A stretch of 64,000 nucleotides of DNA from Symbiodinium sp. CCMP2592 (taxonomy: Eukaryota; Sar; Dinophyceae; Suessiales; Symbiodiniaceae), in NCBI GenBank assembly GCA_905221615.1, contig CAJNDT010006186.1, positions 12,501-76,500 of the forward strand. Reading direction: 5' to 3'. The position numbers and the translations under genes are program-made. This document shows, piece by piece, positions 24,419-35,739 of the stretch. The notes beneath the pieces were generated by a model, which had not been told where the DNA came from, did no database searches, and saw only the letters and a list, made by a program, of their open reading frames with translations. The first letter of the stretch is position 1; every line of letters begins with the position of its first letter.

Positions 24419-24449
24419 GTTTAGGGTTTAGGGTTTAGGGTTTAGGGTT
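24419..24449 (+). repeat. interstitial telomere-type repeat (TTTAGGG)
   Basis: Four exact TTTAGGG units, the longest tract in the window, again in the same orientation. The 24000-24400 stretch before it is G-rich with several runs of G on the plus strand, including a GGCCAGG repeat near 24100, and has no recognised gene. Confidence 0.95.
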
Positions 24450-24664
24450 ATTGCGTAGTTCACGGGCTTGTTTTTCGGTCACAGCTAAGCGGAAGCGAGC
24501 CTGGTTCGAGGCAGTGATCGAAACTAGCAGCATGCCGAAGCATGGCAGTGATGCCGATACGAGGCACGGGAGGTCGTGGGCTGAGAAGAAAGAGCAAGCG
24601 GCCGTCATGGAGAAAGAAAGAGTGAAGATGTCTTCAAACGGCAGGAGGACGTCGCCAGCGGAGC

Positions 24665-25652
24665 TCAGTTCTCGACCAAGATGTAGGGTTTGTCGTGCAG
24701 AGCATCCCAGGCAACGAACCCGTCCGCAAGACGTACCTGGAGGGGCAATTGCTCCATGTCATCTAGCAATGCCTGGAGCCATGCGCTTGGATCACTGTCG
24801 GGGCTCAGTGGAGGAGCCTCGAACCACTTGGTGCCAGTGCTCTCGACAGCTTCAGAGCCATGGGCATCCAGGACGCGGCGCAAGCCAAACCAAGACCCTG
24901 TGTACTGTGGCACAAGATTTCCAGACAGAGCGGATGCTTGAGGTTGGGCCGTGCGAGTGGCACAGTTAGCATCGAACCAAGCAAGTGGCAAGGCTGGCTC
25001 GGCAGCTTCGTCAGTGTCACATAATACTGCAGGACTAAGGTGGCAACGCCCCGAGTGTCAGGCCCGCGAAGAGAAGCTGGATGAGGCGTGATGAGGTCAC
25101 GTTCATCTCGGACGAGCTTGAGCTTGTTGCCGTCATCGAAGTCCCGAAGAAAGTCACTAGCATGACCAGTTTCGTTTCGGACACAAACTCGCAAGGTGGT
25201 GAGTCGCTTAGCATGGGCAGATTTGCTGCAGACGTACTGGAGGAATTCGATGAGGAGGGCGTAGCCTTGCTGCAGACCTTCTTCGCCGGCATCACAATAC
25301 AACAAGCGATGATACGCAGGCGCTGGTGCGAAGACGAGCCGCATTCCGAATGGGACAAATCTTCGATATCCTTGGGACGGGTATCGCGCTTGGCGGTGCT
25401 CTGGAGGAAGACTTTGAACAGGTTGTTGAAGTCGTACATGCGGGTGTGTGTGGCCCGCATGTCTAGCACCCACGTCGCCAATGGCGAGTCACTGAAGTCG
25501 GCACAGGCCATGGAAGCCTTGTGACCATAGGAGACGGCCATCAAGTGGACGGTCGGGTCTGGCTTTGCTGCCTTGCCAACTCGCGGTGTCGGTGCCCGCG
25601 GCGAACCAGGGCCATTGTCCGAACGACGTTTGCCACTGAAAGCAGTGGCCAT
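24665..25652 (-). pseudogene. unassigned broken gene, downstream of the Helitron
   Basis: Three overlapping minus-strand frames appear to be one protein interrupted by frame changes: 25652-25330 (starting MATAFSGKRRSDNGPGSPRA, then KPDPTVHLMAVSYGHKASMA and YDFNNLFKVFLQSTAKRD), 25380-25000 (VPFGMRLVFAPAPAYHRLLY, then TLRVCVRNETGHASDFLRDF) and 24960-24665 (SDPSAWLQALLDDMEQLPLQ, then DGFVAWDALHDKPYILVEN). Composition is coding-like and no splice sites are needed, only single-base shifts. I do not recognise the family. It may be a second gene of the Helitron next to it, or a separate decayed host or element gene. Confidence 0.4.
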
Positions 25653-26449
25653 GGCGAGATGTCCAAGTGTCTGGGGTCAGGGACACAGCAAAATGCTTGA
25701 TGACGCGGCGAGCTGCGGGACGTAGCAGTTCGAGGCTCCAAGACAATATTGTTTGACAGTGCATGTAAAGTAAGGCTTGGACACAGTGTGCAGCGGGTCA
25801 GCGTGCAATGTGCAAGGATTGGTCGCGCCTATGCACGGAAGTGGCGGGACAGCTTTTTTTTGAGGAATGTGGCACAGCCAAGCAGAGGACTGGCGCCGAT
25901 CACGAAGTCGGCCGGTCTTGCCTGAGTGAAGATGTCAGACAGAGATACTGTGTGACGTTTCTTATCGGTTCTTGTGCTGCATACGGGGTTGGCATGCCTT
26001 GGCACATAGAGCTGACACGGTAATATCTCCAGTAGCAAGCGCACACGATGCACAGCTGAGCGAAAGTTCAGCACAATGGTGTCGGTTTTTGACGTTAAGG
26101 CATGGACAGTTCTTGGAAGAGCTTGACCTGACAGGGTCGCGATACGGCGACGCCTGGTCACTTGGACTTTACTGTTAGCACTGGCTCCAAACTGCAACAG
26201 CAGCGCCTGAACAGGATGCGCGATTCAAAAAACAACAAGAAGAGGTCGAGGGCATGCCTTCCAGGGTAAACTGTAAGATCCGAGGTTGGAGTAGGAGTCA
26301 GTAAGGACCTGAAGCAAGCAGCAACAACATGCAACAGAAAGAATTGCCGGCACTGTGTCGCGAGCCTTGTTCTTGAACTCGCCGCGAAGCTGCATGTCAT
26401 GGGCGAGAATCGGATTGCAGGCGGTAGTGCGCCGAACGCATGTTAGGTA

Positions 26450-27591
26450 TCAGCGTCTCACAGGCGGCATCGGACCGACAATCGCAGAAGTAGACAGCAA
26501 TGGTTGAGTAACATGTTGTCTGGCATCTTCGAAGCCAAACTCCCTAAGGCCATCATCAAGAGTCTGCAGGGTATGACGTTGAATAGTCTGCAAGCGTCGG
26601 AACTCTGTTTGAAGCTGCTGCGGCATTCCTCCTCGCAAATCCTCGCACATGTGACAAGGAAGGCACACGACTAAGCAATACGAAGAAAGGAAATCCACAA
26701 CATGTCTCAAGAGAGTTCTCGTGCACCTGTGAAATCTAGGATCGCTGCTGGGACAGTTTGGCCCTGCAACAAGTATGCTGTCATAGCAGCCACATCAGTG
26801 ATTGGAAGTTGTTTGCGATGCACAGCCGTCGTTGCAGCGGTATACGGGATGGTGCTGTCTGGCAAATGTTTCACGAAGTGGAAAGTCCAGCTGCGTTCCT
26901 GAACCGGTACGTGGAACTGCCCTAGATCGAAATGCCCGTGTTTGATCCAAGAAGCCTCCGACACTTCAATCAACACACCGCGCGGTAAGTGCTGCAGCAC
27001 ATGAGGAGGCAAATGCGCAGCTTGGTCAACCACAGGCTCGAATGGATGCAAAACCAAGCGAACAAGCCGGCAAGGGCAGCCACAACAAGCCCAAGATTGG
27101 CACAGATTTTGTGCTCAAGGCGTACGAGCATGCCTTCGTACAAGGCTAGGACGCCAGGCAATTGGTTAGTTTCTGTGAGACTGGCAACGTTCAACATAGC
27201 CCGATAACACAATTGTGCGGCATGGCCAGCTTCAATGGCAGGGTGGAGAGACGCAGGAACAAACGACGCCCAGCGCGTCTGGCTTGCAGAGTGAGACGCT
27301 GCGCGCCATTTTTACACGGACTGCATGACGAAGAACACCAACTGGACAGGAAGGGTCGAGAAACAGGTCCGAATGCAGATCGGACCTAGCTTGTCTTGCA
27401 AGACAGTTGGACAAGAGCCTCTCCTGCAGCTTACGCCAGGAGGCATTGGAAAGACCGGCTGGAGAGCAGAGCTCGTCTAGCACAGCAGCAAGTGTCTCGT
27501 CACACCGATGAGAATAGTCAAGGAGCAAGCAATGCGGAACTTGTTTCCACAGACGTTGACCTTGCAGGGTGTCAGCAAACTTTTTTTCCAC
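26450..27591 (-). pseudogene. Helitron Pif1-type helicase, C-terminal part in four frames
   Basis: The rest of the helicase is readable but split. 27591-27232 carries DTLQGQRLWKQVPHCLLLDY and the following EEN/R-region equivalent. 27212-27090 carries NQLPGVLALYEGMLVRLEHK then ICANLGLV, the usual LPxxLxLxxGMxVxLxxN motif. 27057-26707 carries VHRKQLPITDVAAMTAYLLQ then GQTVPAAILDF, equivalent to motifs V-VI (QGxT). 26650-26520 carries MPQQLQTEFRRLQTIQRHTL, the conserved end with PxxLxxExxRL. Each step needs one frameshift. No splice signals are needed. Confidence 0.75.
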
Positions 27592-29006
27592 TTGGCAAGG
27601 TCGTTGCCGGCAAGAAGAGGAGGAGGATGGAATGGATCCGTCATGCCAACGGCTCGAACTGGAGGCAACTGCCGAAGGTCACCAGACAAGTCCAGGACTA
27701 CATCCCCCCAAGGAACTGCAGGGATATTGCGCAGGCGGCGAAGAGCGACATCGACACGCGAGAACAAGTCTGCACTAAGCATGCTGACTTCGTCAATTCG
27801 GAAGAATCGAACAGGCTCCCAAGCCAGCTTTAATTCACGCCGTTGCCCGGTGTAAGGCTGTTTGGCATCCCGAGACAAACCCAGCAACGAATGCAATGCG
27901 GTGCCCTGGATTAAGCGTGCAGCTGAGTGCATATATGCCGAGGATTGGGATGCACCAGGCGGCATAAACTGCAAAAGCAGCTGGTTGTTCAATCTCAAAA
28001 GGTGAGACTTGCCGCAGCCAGGCCCACCTAGAAGAAGGCAGTGCAAGTCAGGCGCAGGACTGGCACGAGACGAACTAGTCAACAGTCGTAGAATGCGGAG
28101 GGCACAAAACAGGTGAGCTGCAGCTTGTTTCAGATTGAGCCTTTTGTCGCGTGTACAACAGAACCCTGTGACAACATTCTGCCAAGCCTTCGCAAGAACT
28201 TCAATGGGACTGGAACTCGGATACGACAGAGCTTCCGAGACAAACGACGGGTTCTTGGCTTGTGGAGCACTCAGAACGTCGGACCATTCCAGAGCCTCGG
28301 CTGCCAAACGAGTCTCAACTTGTACCGGCAAAGGCAGGAAAAAACGTGGATTATCACAGGTCATGGCTGGGACAATCGTATCCGGCACAGGCATAGTTGT
28401 ACGATCATCGCCGGCACTCACTGTTTCCCAATCAGCAAGAAGGTACGAGCACAGGCGGGTGGATGAATCCGGACCGCTCGTGAAATCTTCCAGTTCGTAA
28501 TCCAGATGACCCGGAAAGGGGTCTTCCAAATCCTCCTGCTGCGCAAACTCGTCTTGAGGCTCATCCAGACTTGAGTCGACGACAGCCGCAGACACTTCGC
28601 ATGCGCCCTGGATGCCGTCTGCGGTATCAGGGTTTTCCCGAACACCTTTGTCAACACCTGGTACAGAACCAGAGAAGTTGCCGATGTTACGCATAACATG
28701 TAGGGATCGCCGTGCCCAGTATGCTGGTGTGTAAGTGATGGGTCGAGTGTGCTCAGGAATGGTCTCGTCGGCGCAAAACAGACGATGGAGGACCCATCCA
28801 AGGCCGAAATAATAAGAGCAGAATGGCAGCCCGGCTGGCCGGATCGGAAGTGCTAGAGGGGATCTGAGGACCGACCAGCAAGGGAACACTCCAAGGTTGT
28901 CGCGACAAGATATGCTGCAACCATTTGTCGCAGTCAGGCTGGCTCGCATCAAACAAGTGTCTTTCTGCAGCATCCATGCGATGGTGTACGCTGGTACGAC
29001 GAACAC
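27477..29006 (-). pseudogene. Helitron Pif1-type helicase, N-terminal motor part
   Basis: A 509-codon frame with a Walker A motif LLLGGPGCGKSH (residues 324-335), Walker B FFRIDEVSML (401-410), and motif III LSGDLRQLPPV (440-450), the signature of Pif1-family 5'-3' DNA helicases. The first 250 residues are a weakly conserved linker with an acidic patch. After about residue 475 the frame turns into shadow sequence, while the true helicase continues in another frame (27591-27232). A shift of one base at about 27580 explains it. Confidence 0.85.
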
Positions 29007-29385
29007 CAGCTATGTAGAAATACCACGGCAAGGCAGCCAAAACAGCACCTCGGTGCTGGTAGTTCAAGTGAGGAACCTTCATTTGGACTCGAATGGCATT
29101 GTCCGCGCTTGGATCCAGGGAGTTATGCACAGTGGCAGTGTGCGCAGCAGCTTGCACAGCCGGCAGGCGAGAAAGATCACAAGGGACGACTGTCGATGCT
29201 TCGACAAGCGCAGGGCGGTAATGAAGACTCGCAAAAGTATGGGAACAGACGGCTTCTGGAAAACCAAGCAGATATGCTACCATTTCCTGAAAGCATTTGT
29301 GTTGCCGCTTTTGACAACTGAGGAGCATGCGCATGAGAGTACGCTTGGCTCGGAAGTGAGAGTCTGCAGAAGGCGTCGCTTGCAT
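28753..29385 (-). pseudogene. Helitron Rep-helicase linker region
   Basis: Continues the Rep frame after a shift near 29340-29370: RTLMRMLLSCQKRQHKCFQE, then MVAYLLGFPEAVCSHTFASL. This matches the EExxAYLLGxPxxxxSHxF region that follows the Rep domain in this class of Helitron. The part toward the helicase (HNSLDPSADNAIRVQMKVPH) is less conserved. It passes to the helicase frame by another shift between about 28750 and 29000. Confidence 0.65.
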
Positions 29386-31328
29386 TCAAGTTCCAAGCGC
29401 GCATGTCCATCCTGCAGCAACTGCCATAGGTTTTGCATATGTGGTTGCTGCTTGGAACTGTAAGCCGTGACATACCAAGTTGCAGTTCGGAGTCGCTCGA
29501 CGACAAGGCGCAGCAGGTCCGGATGAGCCAAGTTGTTGGAATTGGGAGGCCAGTGCAACAAGACCAAAACATCGTGATTGCAGCGATGAAAGAGCATGAG
29601 AGGAACATTGAAACGACCTAGGAAGAAATGGTGGCGCTCGGTTTTGAATTGACCAAGATGTGGGTGTCGAGTCTGCAGCGCAGCTGGGTACTGTAAAGCA
29701 ATGTCATGTTGTCGACACCATGTATTCGGCGAGCCGTCCGTGGATATGTCTGCCCAATGCCAAAAGCCTAAACGGCAGAAGTGTCGTGCTCCTAAGTAAC
29801 CCTTGAAGCACGTCGGGGCTCGACAGCTGTGAAGATGACAACGCGCGATACCATGTCGTACGTCAAACAACAAACACTTGCCGAGCTCTGCGGAGGTCAA
29901 CGTCGGATCACGCAGGTAGGATGGGACATACATGGGAAAACAAGTGGCAGCGCTGAGAGAAACATGCTCCGGATTGGGCCAGGGAGCAGGAGCAGGTATG
30001 TGCATGTCGTCGCCAGCTGCTGCACGCCATCCACCGAGAATGCGGGCAATCTCAGCTGCGTAAAGTGGACGCAGATGTTGTTGCTGAGATTCAGTTAGCG
30101 AAAATGGACGTAGAAGTTGCAAGGACTCGGCAGGATTCGTTGTCCAGTGAGAGGCCACAGATTCAAGGCTGGTATGGATAAGACTTTGAACCCAGTTCCA
30201 AAGCCTTTGCCGCAACATGTCCTGACGTTCTGCGAAACGTGCCAAGAGGCTCTGAGGACTGTCACAGCCAAGGATGTAAATAAGAAAATGTATGTGAAGG
30301 GAGCCTCGCATCTGAGCTTCCACAGCTCCGAATAAACCGGCAACTGGTCCTAAGATGCCCTGGTTTATGTGAGAAGCGACACCATCCACAGAAAGGGACG
30401 CACCAGAAGCTGTGCAACAAAACAAATCCTGGCACATAGCTTGGACGTGGTGGTAGAAACTCTGGACTGCCGAGACTGGATCCTTAGCCACAAGGCTAGC
30501 TAGATCGTGCTCTGTCAAGATGCGCTGCAAGTCTGCATCAGTCAAATCAAGCGGGATGTCATTCAGCGAGGACCCGCTGAAGCCATAACGAAGAGTCAAA
30601 GGATGGGCAACATCGGCCGGGTTCAAAGTCAGGAAAAGCACAGGACAACCCAACCAGTAGTGCAAAGAAGTAATTTGCTGACGCATGGCCCAGCGTGCAC
30701 CGTCCGTGCATGGCACGGTCGACTGGACTAAACGCATACCACGCAGCAAACTTTTCATGTCGTCAGAGACGCTTTTGGAACGAAGAGCCTCTGGAAGACC
30801 GCCAGTGTCCTGCAAAACATGGAAAACCTGCAAAAAATCAGTTGACTTCAGTTGCGCCAGCCGAGAAACAGTGGCTTGCCAGGCAGGTGTCTCGATCTTA
30901 ACACGCACGGCCTGCAAGAGAGCTCGTTTGTGCCTCGTCGAGAAAAGCGTCGCTATGAGGGGCAGGTCACAACGACAAAGAAGATGTTCCGGGCGATCTA
31001 CACGCAAGAGAAGCAAACGGACCCACTCCTGGAAGGTGATGTCTGTACGCAAGATGCTGCCGTGGACACCTAGACCCCAGGGGAAGAGAACCGGGAAGCA
31101 GCAACCCCAAAAGGATGGATCGTAAGAGCTCAGTGGCTCAGAGCCATGTGGAACTTGAGCGGATATCGCTGCCGGGAGTCGCAAGGACGGGGTGTCCGGT
31201 TCCAGCATGTGTCGGAGCGCCTGAACACCGGCATGCGCCTGCAAAGCAGCATCATGAGATCGTGCCTCGGGTGCACTTGCGAGTCGGTCAGCATCGTCTA
31301 GAGTAGAGATACAAGAGCACGTTCCCAA
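29277..31328 (-). pseudogene. Helitron Rep (HUH-Y2 nickase) region
   Basis: A 683-codon frame, the largest intact block of the element. Motif 1, VLFLTLNPADVAHPLTL, is near residues 230-246. The metal-binding HUH motif is RGSLHIHFLI with His345 and His347. The two catalytic tyrosines lie in WYVTAYSSKQQ (Tyr619 and Tyr623, Lys626). Cysteine/histidine pairs (CHLHSCRAPTC) between them fit the zinc-binding part. The enzyme nicks the element end and carries the DNA strand on tyrosine. The catalytic residues are all present. The frame is lost shortly after residue 650, where the reading passes to the frame at 29385-28753. Confidence 0.85.
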
Positions 31329-31984
31329 AGCGATAGTGTGGAGGCATCGTCATTAGCGACATCCAGAACAGCACCGGACAAGAACGAGGTAGTGTCGCCG
31401 GCAGAAGGATCCTGTACAGCTGCAGCAGGCCCAGGTTCGGCATGTACAGCTTCAGGCGAAACATGCATGGACGCAGCGGCAGCAGAAGAGGAAGCAGGGT
31501 CAGCAGAAGCCTGGGCTTGTTGAGCGGCAGCAAGGAATTGGAGAGGCACATCTTCTTCAGGTAAAGCCTGTAATAAAGAGTTGTCAATGTTGACGTCCTT
31601 GTAGTGCGGGTTGTGGCGCTGCAGCCAAAGAAGAGCACGCAGAACAGCACCACGCCGGACCAGCAGGTCACGGTGGACAGACGGGGCACGCCAACTCTCA
31701 TCAGTAAAAGTAATAGACAGCACGTCAAGAACAGCGCCGACAGTTTGAGGCAGCATGGGAAGCAACAATGCAGAATCTTGAGGAAAGGCAATGACATTTC
31801 CACGCAAGCCTGTTTGGCGAGTACCAGGCGCCCCATTGCCCAGTTGCTGCAAACGCATGCAACAAAAGCCGCGAGCGACAAACAGACGCTCTGCTTCCGT
31901 CAGCTGTGCCAATACGGACGGAACACTTCCAAGGAATACATTTGCGAGAGCGCGAGGAGGTAAGGAGGGTGACGCACGGTGCAA
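31298..31984 (-). pseudogene. Helitron DUF6570-like region
   Basis: The frame reads LPPRALANVFLGSVPSVLAQ, then LTEAERLFVARGFC, TGLRGNVIAFPQDSALLLPM, LLVRRGAVLRALLWLQRHNP and LPEEDVPLQFL. These match, in order, the pattern of the DUF6570-type region of animal and protist Helitron proteins: a PxxALANxxxxGxxP opening, GLRGNVxxFPQD, VRRxxVxxALxWLxxxNPxY and a final LPEDxVP. It is short of a start codon and passes by frameshift into the Rep frame near 31300-31328. Its acidic and alanine-rich tail is the linker before Rep. Confidence 0.75.
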
Positions 31985-33348
31985 ACATGCAGCACAAGTG
32001 CGGCAAGCTGGAAAGACACTGGAACAGTGCGCGAACAGCTGTCGCAGAAGGACTGTCGCAAAGCCGGGTCGTGAAAGAAAAGCATCCAGCCATCGACGAC
32101 ATCAGTTTCTGGAGCTTCGAGAAAAGCATGAAGTGGAACCGGGACGGTCATGTTGTGCAAGTCGTCCCACGATAAACCAGCAAAGGTTGAGGTCAACTCT
32201 GGCTGGCGTTGACAGGTATATCGCCAAAATTCACGAGCCGAGAACAGTGGATGAAGGTCATCGGCAGGCGAGTCAGGAAGACCACACGGAACCGAAACAA
32301 GATCGTGGTCGACCTGACAGGCACAGATGGCACAGACTGGAGTGCCTTCACGCAAAAAATGCGTGACTTTCGTGGCAGCCGCCAGCAAGCGCTGTCGGTG
32401 TGTAGAGGTAGAGATAGCGCAGGGCCATGCATCGGCAAGACACCCAAGGTAGGCAGCACGAGCAGCAGAGTCGAGACGCACCGAGTCGTGGTGTGAACGC
32501 AGATGGTCCAGAGCATCTCGTGTGTCGCCTGAAAAGTCACACACAGGACAACTCCACGCACCATCAGTCATCGTCACGGGACGCAGAGGGCACGAGAACA
32601 CGTTATCGGACGCGTAATGACACGGCTCTCGAGCCGCAGGGTTATCAATCGAAGGAGGAGCGTCCGTGGAAGCAGGCAAAGAGAGTGCATGAGCTTCATC
32701 AGGTGTACATGCCAGAAGAAAGTCCAAATTATCGCGGAAAGTCGAGAGCATATTCGCCTGAGTTGGCTTGAAGCGCCGAGCTTCGGCTTGTCGAAAAAAA
32801 GACAGCAGGGCCAGCATGCTGCAGACGACAGCACGTGCAGGAACGAGGACCCGGCTCAAACGCAAGTTGCCAGATACATGCTCTAATGCAACTTCGCTGT
32901 CCTCTGAACAAGAGAAGACACGGGTTATAACGGTCCACAGGGCCGTAAACTCGTCAGCGGTCCAAGTGCGACTCAGAAAGGCAGAAGACGAAACTAGAGA
33001 CCGAAGCTGGTCCACAAGAAACAAAGGGATTTCACACCCAACAACAGGCAGCACATAGGCCTGTCCGGCATACCAGAGCCTGGGCAGTGGCGGACGCGAA
33101 ATCAATTCAGTCCACGCATCCATGAACTGCTGTTTTGAGTATGTCCTTGCACGCACCTCGGCAGTGGCATCCAGTTCTCGTGCATGCAAGCATGCAGCAT
33201 AGGACGAGAAATGCGGGACGCGGCGCTGGACGCGGACGCGTCCAGTGGGAGACAAGTAGTCCAAACGGACGATGACATGTGGCAGGTCCGCTGCAGACGA
33301 GAAAGGCGCAGCATATTGCGCATGCAAGGCCGCATGCAAAAGCTGCAC
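31900..33348 (-). pseudogene. Helitron N-terminal part with zinc fingers
   Basis: A 482-codon frame forms the N-terminal portion of the transposase. It has a C2H2-type finger (CPVCDFSGDTRDALDHLRSH, near residue 270), then a cysteine pair CAICAC, and near its end FCDSCSRTVP, the Cys pair that usually precedes the DUF6570-like region in these elements. After that the frame runs on into shadow sequence, while the DUF6570-like text continues in the next frame, so a single frameshift lies at about 31960-32020. The first ATG of the intact element is uncertain. Confidence 0.7.
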
Positions 33349-33598
33349 AGAGTCAACCGACTAAAGGCCGGACGTGAAACACGGATGAACTCTCAAAAAA
33401 GCTAATTCCAGCTGCAGCGCCTCTGGGCAGTAGCATTTTTTGTTTTGCTTGAGGCGACGACCAAGGTAGTGCAGGCGAGTGCACAGAAGAGTCATGACCT
33501 GCACAAAGAAGAAGAAACAACTACATGACAATGGTAACTTCCACTGCGAGGAGGTCTTACCGAGACAAGCAGGAGGATGTGGGGCCAGGGCACGTGCT

Positions 33599-34200
33599 AG
33601 CCTCGTACAGCAGGTGCTATAAGCACAGCGGCTGCTCCCACCACACCTTGCAGGAACAATGGAGCAGCCGGGCATCGAAGCTTACCGACGTGTACTGTTT
33701 GGAACCGCAGCAAGCTTCCAGACTAGATCACAGGAAGCGCGCGCAGTGCGTGTTTGGACAATGTTGCAGCTCCAGCTGTCTGTTTAGCTCACTAGCCGTG
33801 CCTGTCGAGTCTCGGTGCAGCAGGCAAGTCATTAGCCGGGCATTAAGGCTTGCTCAATCGCATGACTAAGCCTCGTAGCAGCAGGTGCTATCAGCAAAGC
33901 GGCTGCCCCCCCTGCACCTTCCAGAAACCAGGTGAGCAGCCGGGCATCAAAGCTTGCTGAAGTTTACTGTTTGGAACGACGAGATTGGAACGCTGCGGGT
34001 CCTCAAAGCTTGCTGAAGTTTACTGTTTGGAACGATGAGATTGGAACGCTGCGGGTCCTCACTCCACTAAGTCACTAAGACCATTCAGTAACCGGGCATC
34101 GATGCACATTCAATCGCATGGCCAAGCCTGGTACCAGCGGGTGCTCTCAGCAAAGCAGCCACTGCCACCGCGCCGTGCAACAGGCAACCAAGTAGCCAAG
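33599..34200. repeat. tandem units of about 260 bp with an inner 56-bp duplication
   Basis: Three diverged units start at about 33600, 33870 and 34127, each opening with a CCTCGTA.CAGCAGGTGCT-like string followed by AGCAAAGCGGCTGC and later CAGCCGGGCATC. Within the second unit, a 56-base piece (TCAAAGCTTGCTGAAGTTTA onward) occurs twice head to tail at 33947-34002 and 34003-34058 with one difference. The block lies directly upstream of the Helitron's coding part on the minus strand, so it may be its terminal or promoter region. Confidence 0.8.
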
Positions 34201-34604
34201 TACGAAGGTCAAGGCTTGCCGATGTTTATAATGTTTGTACCGATGACATTCAAGCACTGCGGGTTTTCACTCCACGAGAACGCTTTGTGCAGCGAGCTTC
34301 CAGCTATTCATCCCGTCTTGTGTCGCTACCCTGGTCACGAACGAGCTTGCAGTGTTTTGACACGGCTCCACTTTAACATGGCCGACTGTTTGTTGTCTGT
34401 CCTAACGCCAGCCCTGTCCACTGCGGAGCCAATCGAGCCGAAAAAAACAAAAGGCGGGTCCAGGCCAAGTTCGTCGAGGCAAGTAACGACACTTACAAAT
34501 GTCTGATCTCAGCCCGGAAGATGCAGAAAGCAAACAGACAGACACCTTTGCTAACCATAAACGGACAAACATGTTGCAGCATGCCCAGCGCAGCACTTCC
34601 AGTA

Positions 34605-34745
34605 GTTCTGTTCCTGTCGCACATGACACGATACGGCCAGCATCAGCAGCATCAGTAGTTTCGTTCTTGCCGCACATGACACGATACGGTGAGCATCAGC
34701 AGCATCAGGAAGCACACCCAGGCCAGCATCAGCAGCATCGGAGGA
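34605..34745. repeat. 50-bp tandem repeat with CATCAG motifs
   Basis: A unit of GCACATGACACGATACGG, then AGCATCAGCAGCATCAG and a short tail, occurs twice head to tail, with a third partial AGCATCAGCAGCATC. It is followed at 34879-34905 by runs of C. No gene is recognised between 34200 and 35660. Confidence 0.8.
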
Positions 34746-34959
34746 GCCCCACTTCTCCTGCGAACATCTCCAAAATGCACCTACCAAACAAACCCAAATC
34801 TGGCCCAAAACAGGCCCCCTTGGCAACGACGCTTTTCCCAGCTCCAGACGGGGGATAGCCGAAAAAACCCACGAAAACCCCCCCCCCCCCCCCGCACCAC
34901 CCCCCCCGATAACCCCAAGCTCACTTCGTGAGGTATTGAACGAAGCTCCCACACGGGGA

Positions 34960-35420
34960 GCTTTCGTGATTCTAATCTTCCAGGAGTCAATTTTGTTGGG
35001 CGAGGTGGGCCCTCGTGTTTGCCCTACACTTCCCCCACATCCTGCCCAGCCTCACTCTCCTTCCAACGACCTCCCCCCTCCCAGCGCCCCTCCCGTTGTC
35101 CCTCACCCTCCAAGCTCCTGGCCCTCCTTCTGATCAAATTTTTGCAATGGAAGGGGCCTTCCCCTCGCCCCTCCCATTGGCCTCACCCTCCATGCTCTTG
35201 AAAGGCCAGCACCATGTTTCTGTGCGCGCCTTGACCCCCATGCTCGCAGTCAAAAGGGCCCCGCCCCCTCTCACCTCTGGCCCCTCCCTTTTTTGGTCCC
35301 CCTCTCTCTCCTTCCCCAACCCTTCCCGGTTTTCTGTGCGCCCGCACCCTTCTCGTGTTTCTGTGCCAACCCACCCCTCCCCTTCCCCCGCGCCCTTCCC
35401 CCTCACCACCTTGGTCCTAC
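34960..35420 (+). repeat. repeat family A, second site
   Basis: Three diverged partial copies of the family found at 15890-16310 lie here: one near 34965-35010 (CTTCCAGGAGTCAATTTTGT then GGGCGAGGTGGGCCC), one near 35100-35150 (CCTCACCCTCCAAGCTCCTG, GATCAAATTTTTGCAA) and one near 35180-35250 (CCTCACCCTCCATGCTC). The pyrimidine-rich plus strand continues to about 35420. Confidence 0.6.
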
Positions 35421-35739
35421 TCCTGCATTATCAATTTTGCCAAGCTCCCCGCCCCCTTTGCGGGGTCGGCGGCAGCGGCGTATAGGCCCTTAACTTGCGT
35501 CTTGTGAGTTCCGAGCCTCGTTTTTCCGTTGGGCCGCGCGGGCCCTGGCCCGGAGGCCTCTCGGAACGCACACGGGTTTCGCAGCCATTCCCTGGCGAGC
35601 CGGCGAGCATCATGGGCGCTCGGGCGCAACCGGCCCTGCGCGGGATCCTTGCTCCAGGCTTCTAACCTGCGCTGCCTGCCCGTGGGCGCAGCGCTTCAAA
35701 GCACAACTCAACTTGAACCGCCGCTGAGGTGCGCAGGAT

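Larger units (their letters stand above)
26450..33348 (-). mobile_element. decayed autonomous Helitron (Rep-helicase element)
   Basis: Read on the minus strand, the modules follow the order known for Helitron transposases: a zinc-finger N-terminal part, a DUF6570-like part, an HUH-Y2 replication initiator and a Pif1-family helicase. They lie in overlapping frames, so at least five or six frameshifts separate them. The overlaps rule out ordinary introns. Helitrons move by rolling-circle replication, with Rep nicking and joining DNA and the helicase unwinding it. The catalytic motifs are still readable, so the copy decayed fairly recently or by few events. I did not locate the ends (5' TC; 3' hairpin plus CTRR). 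The tandem repeats at 33.6-34.2 kb are a candidate for the 5' side. Confidence 0.85.
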
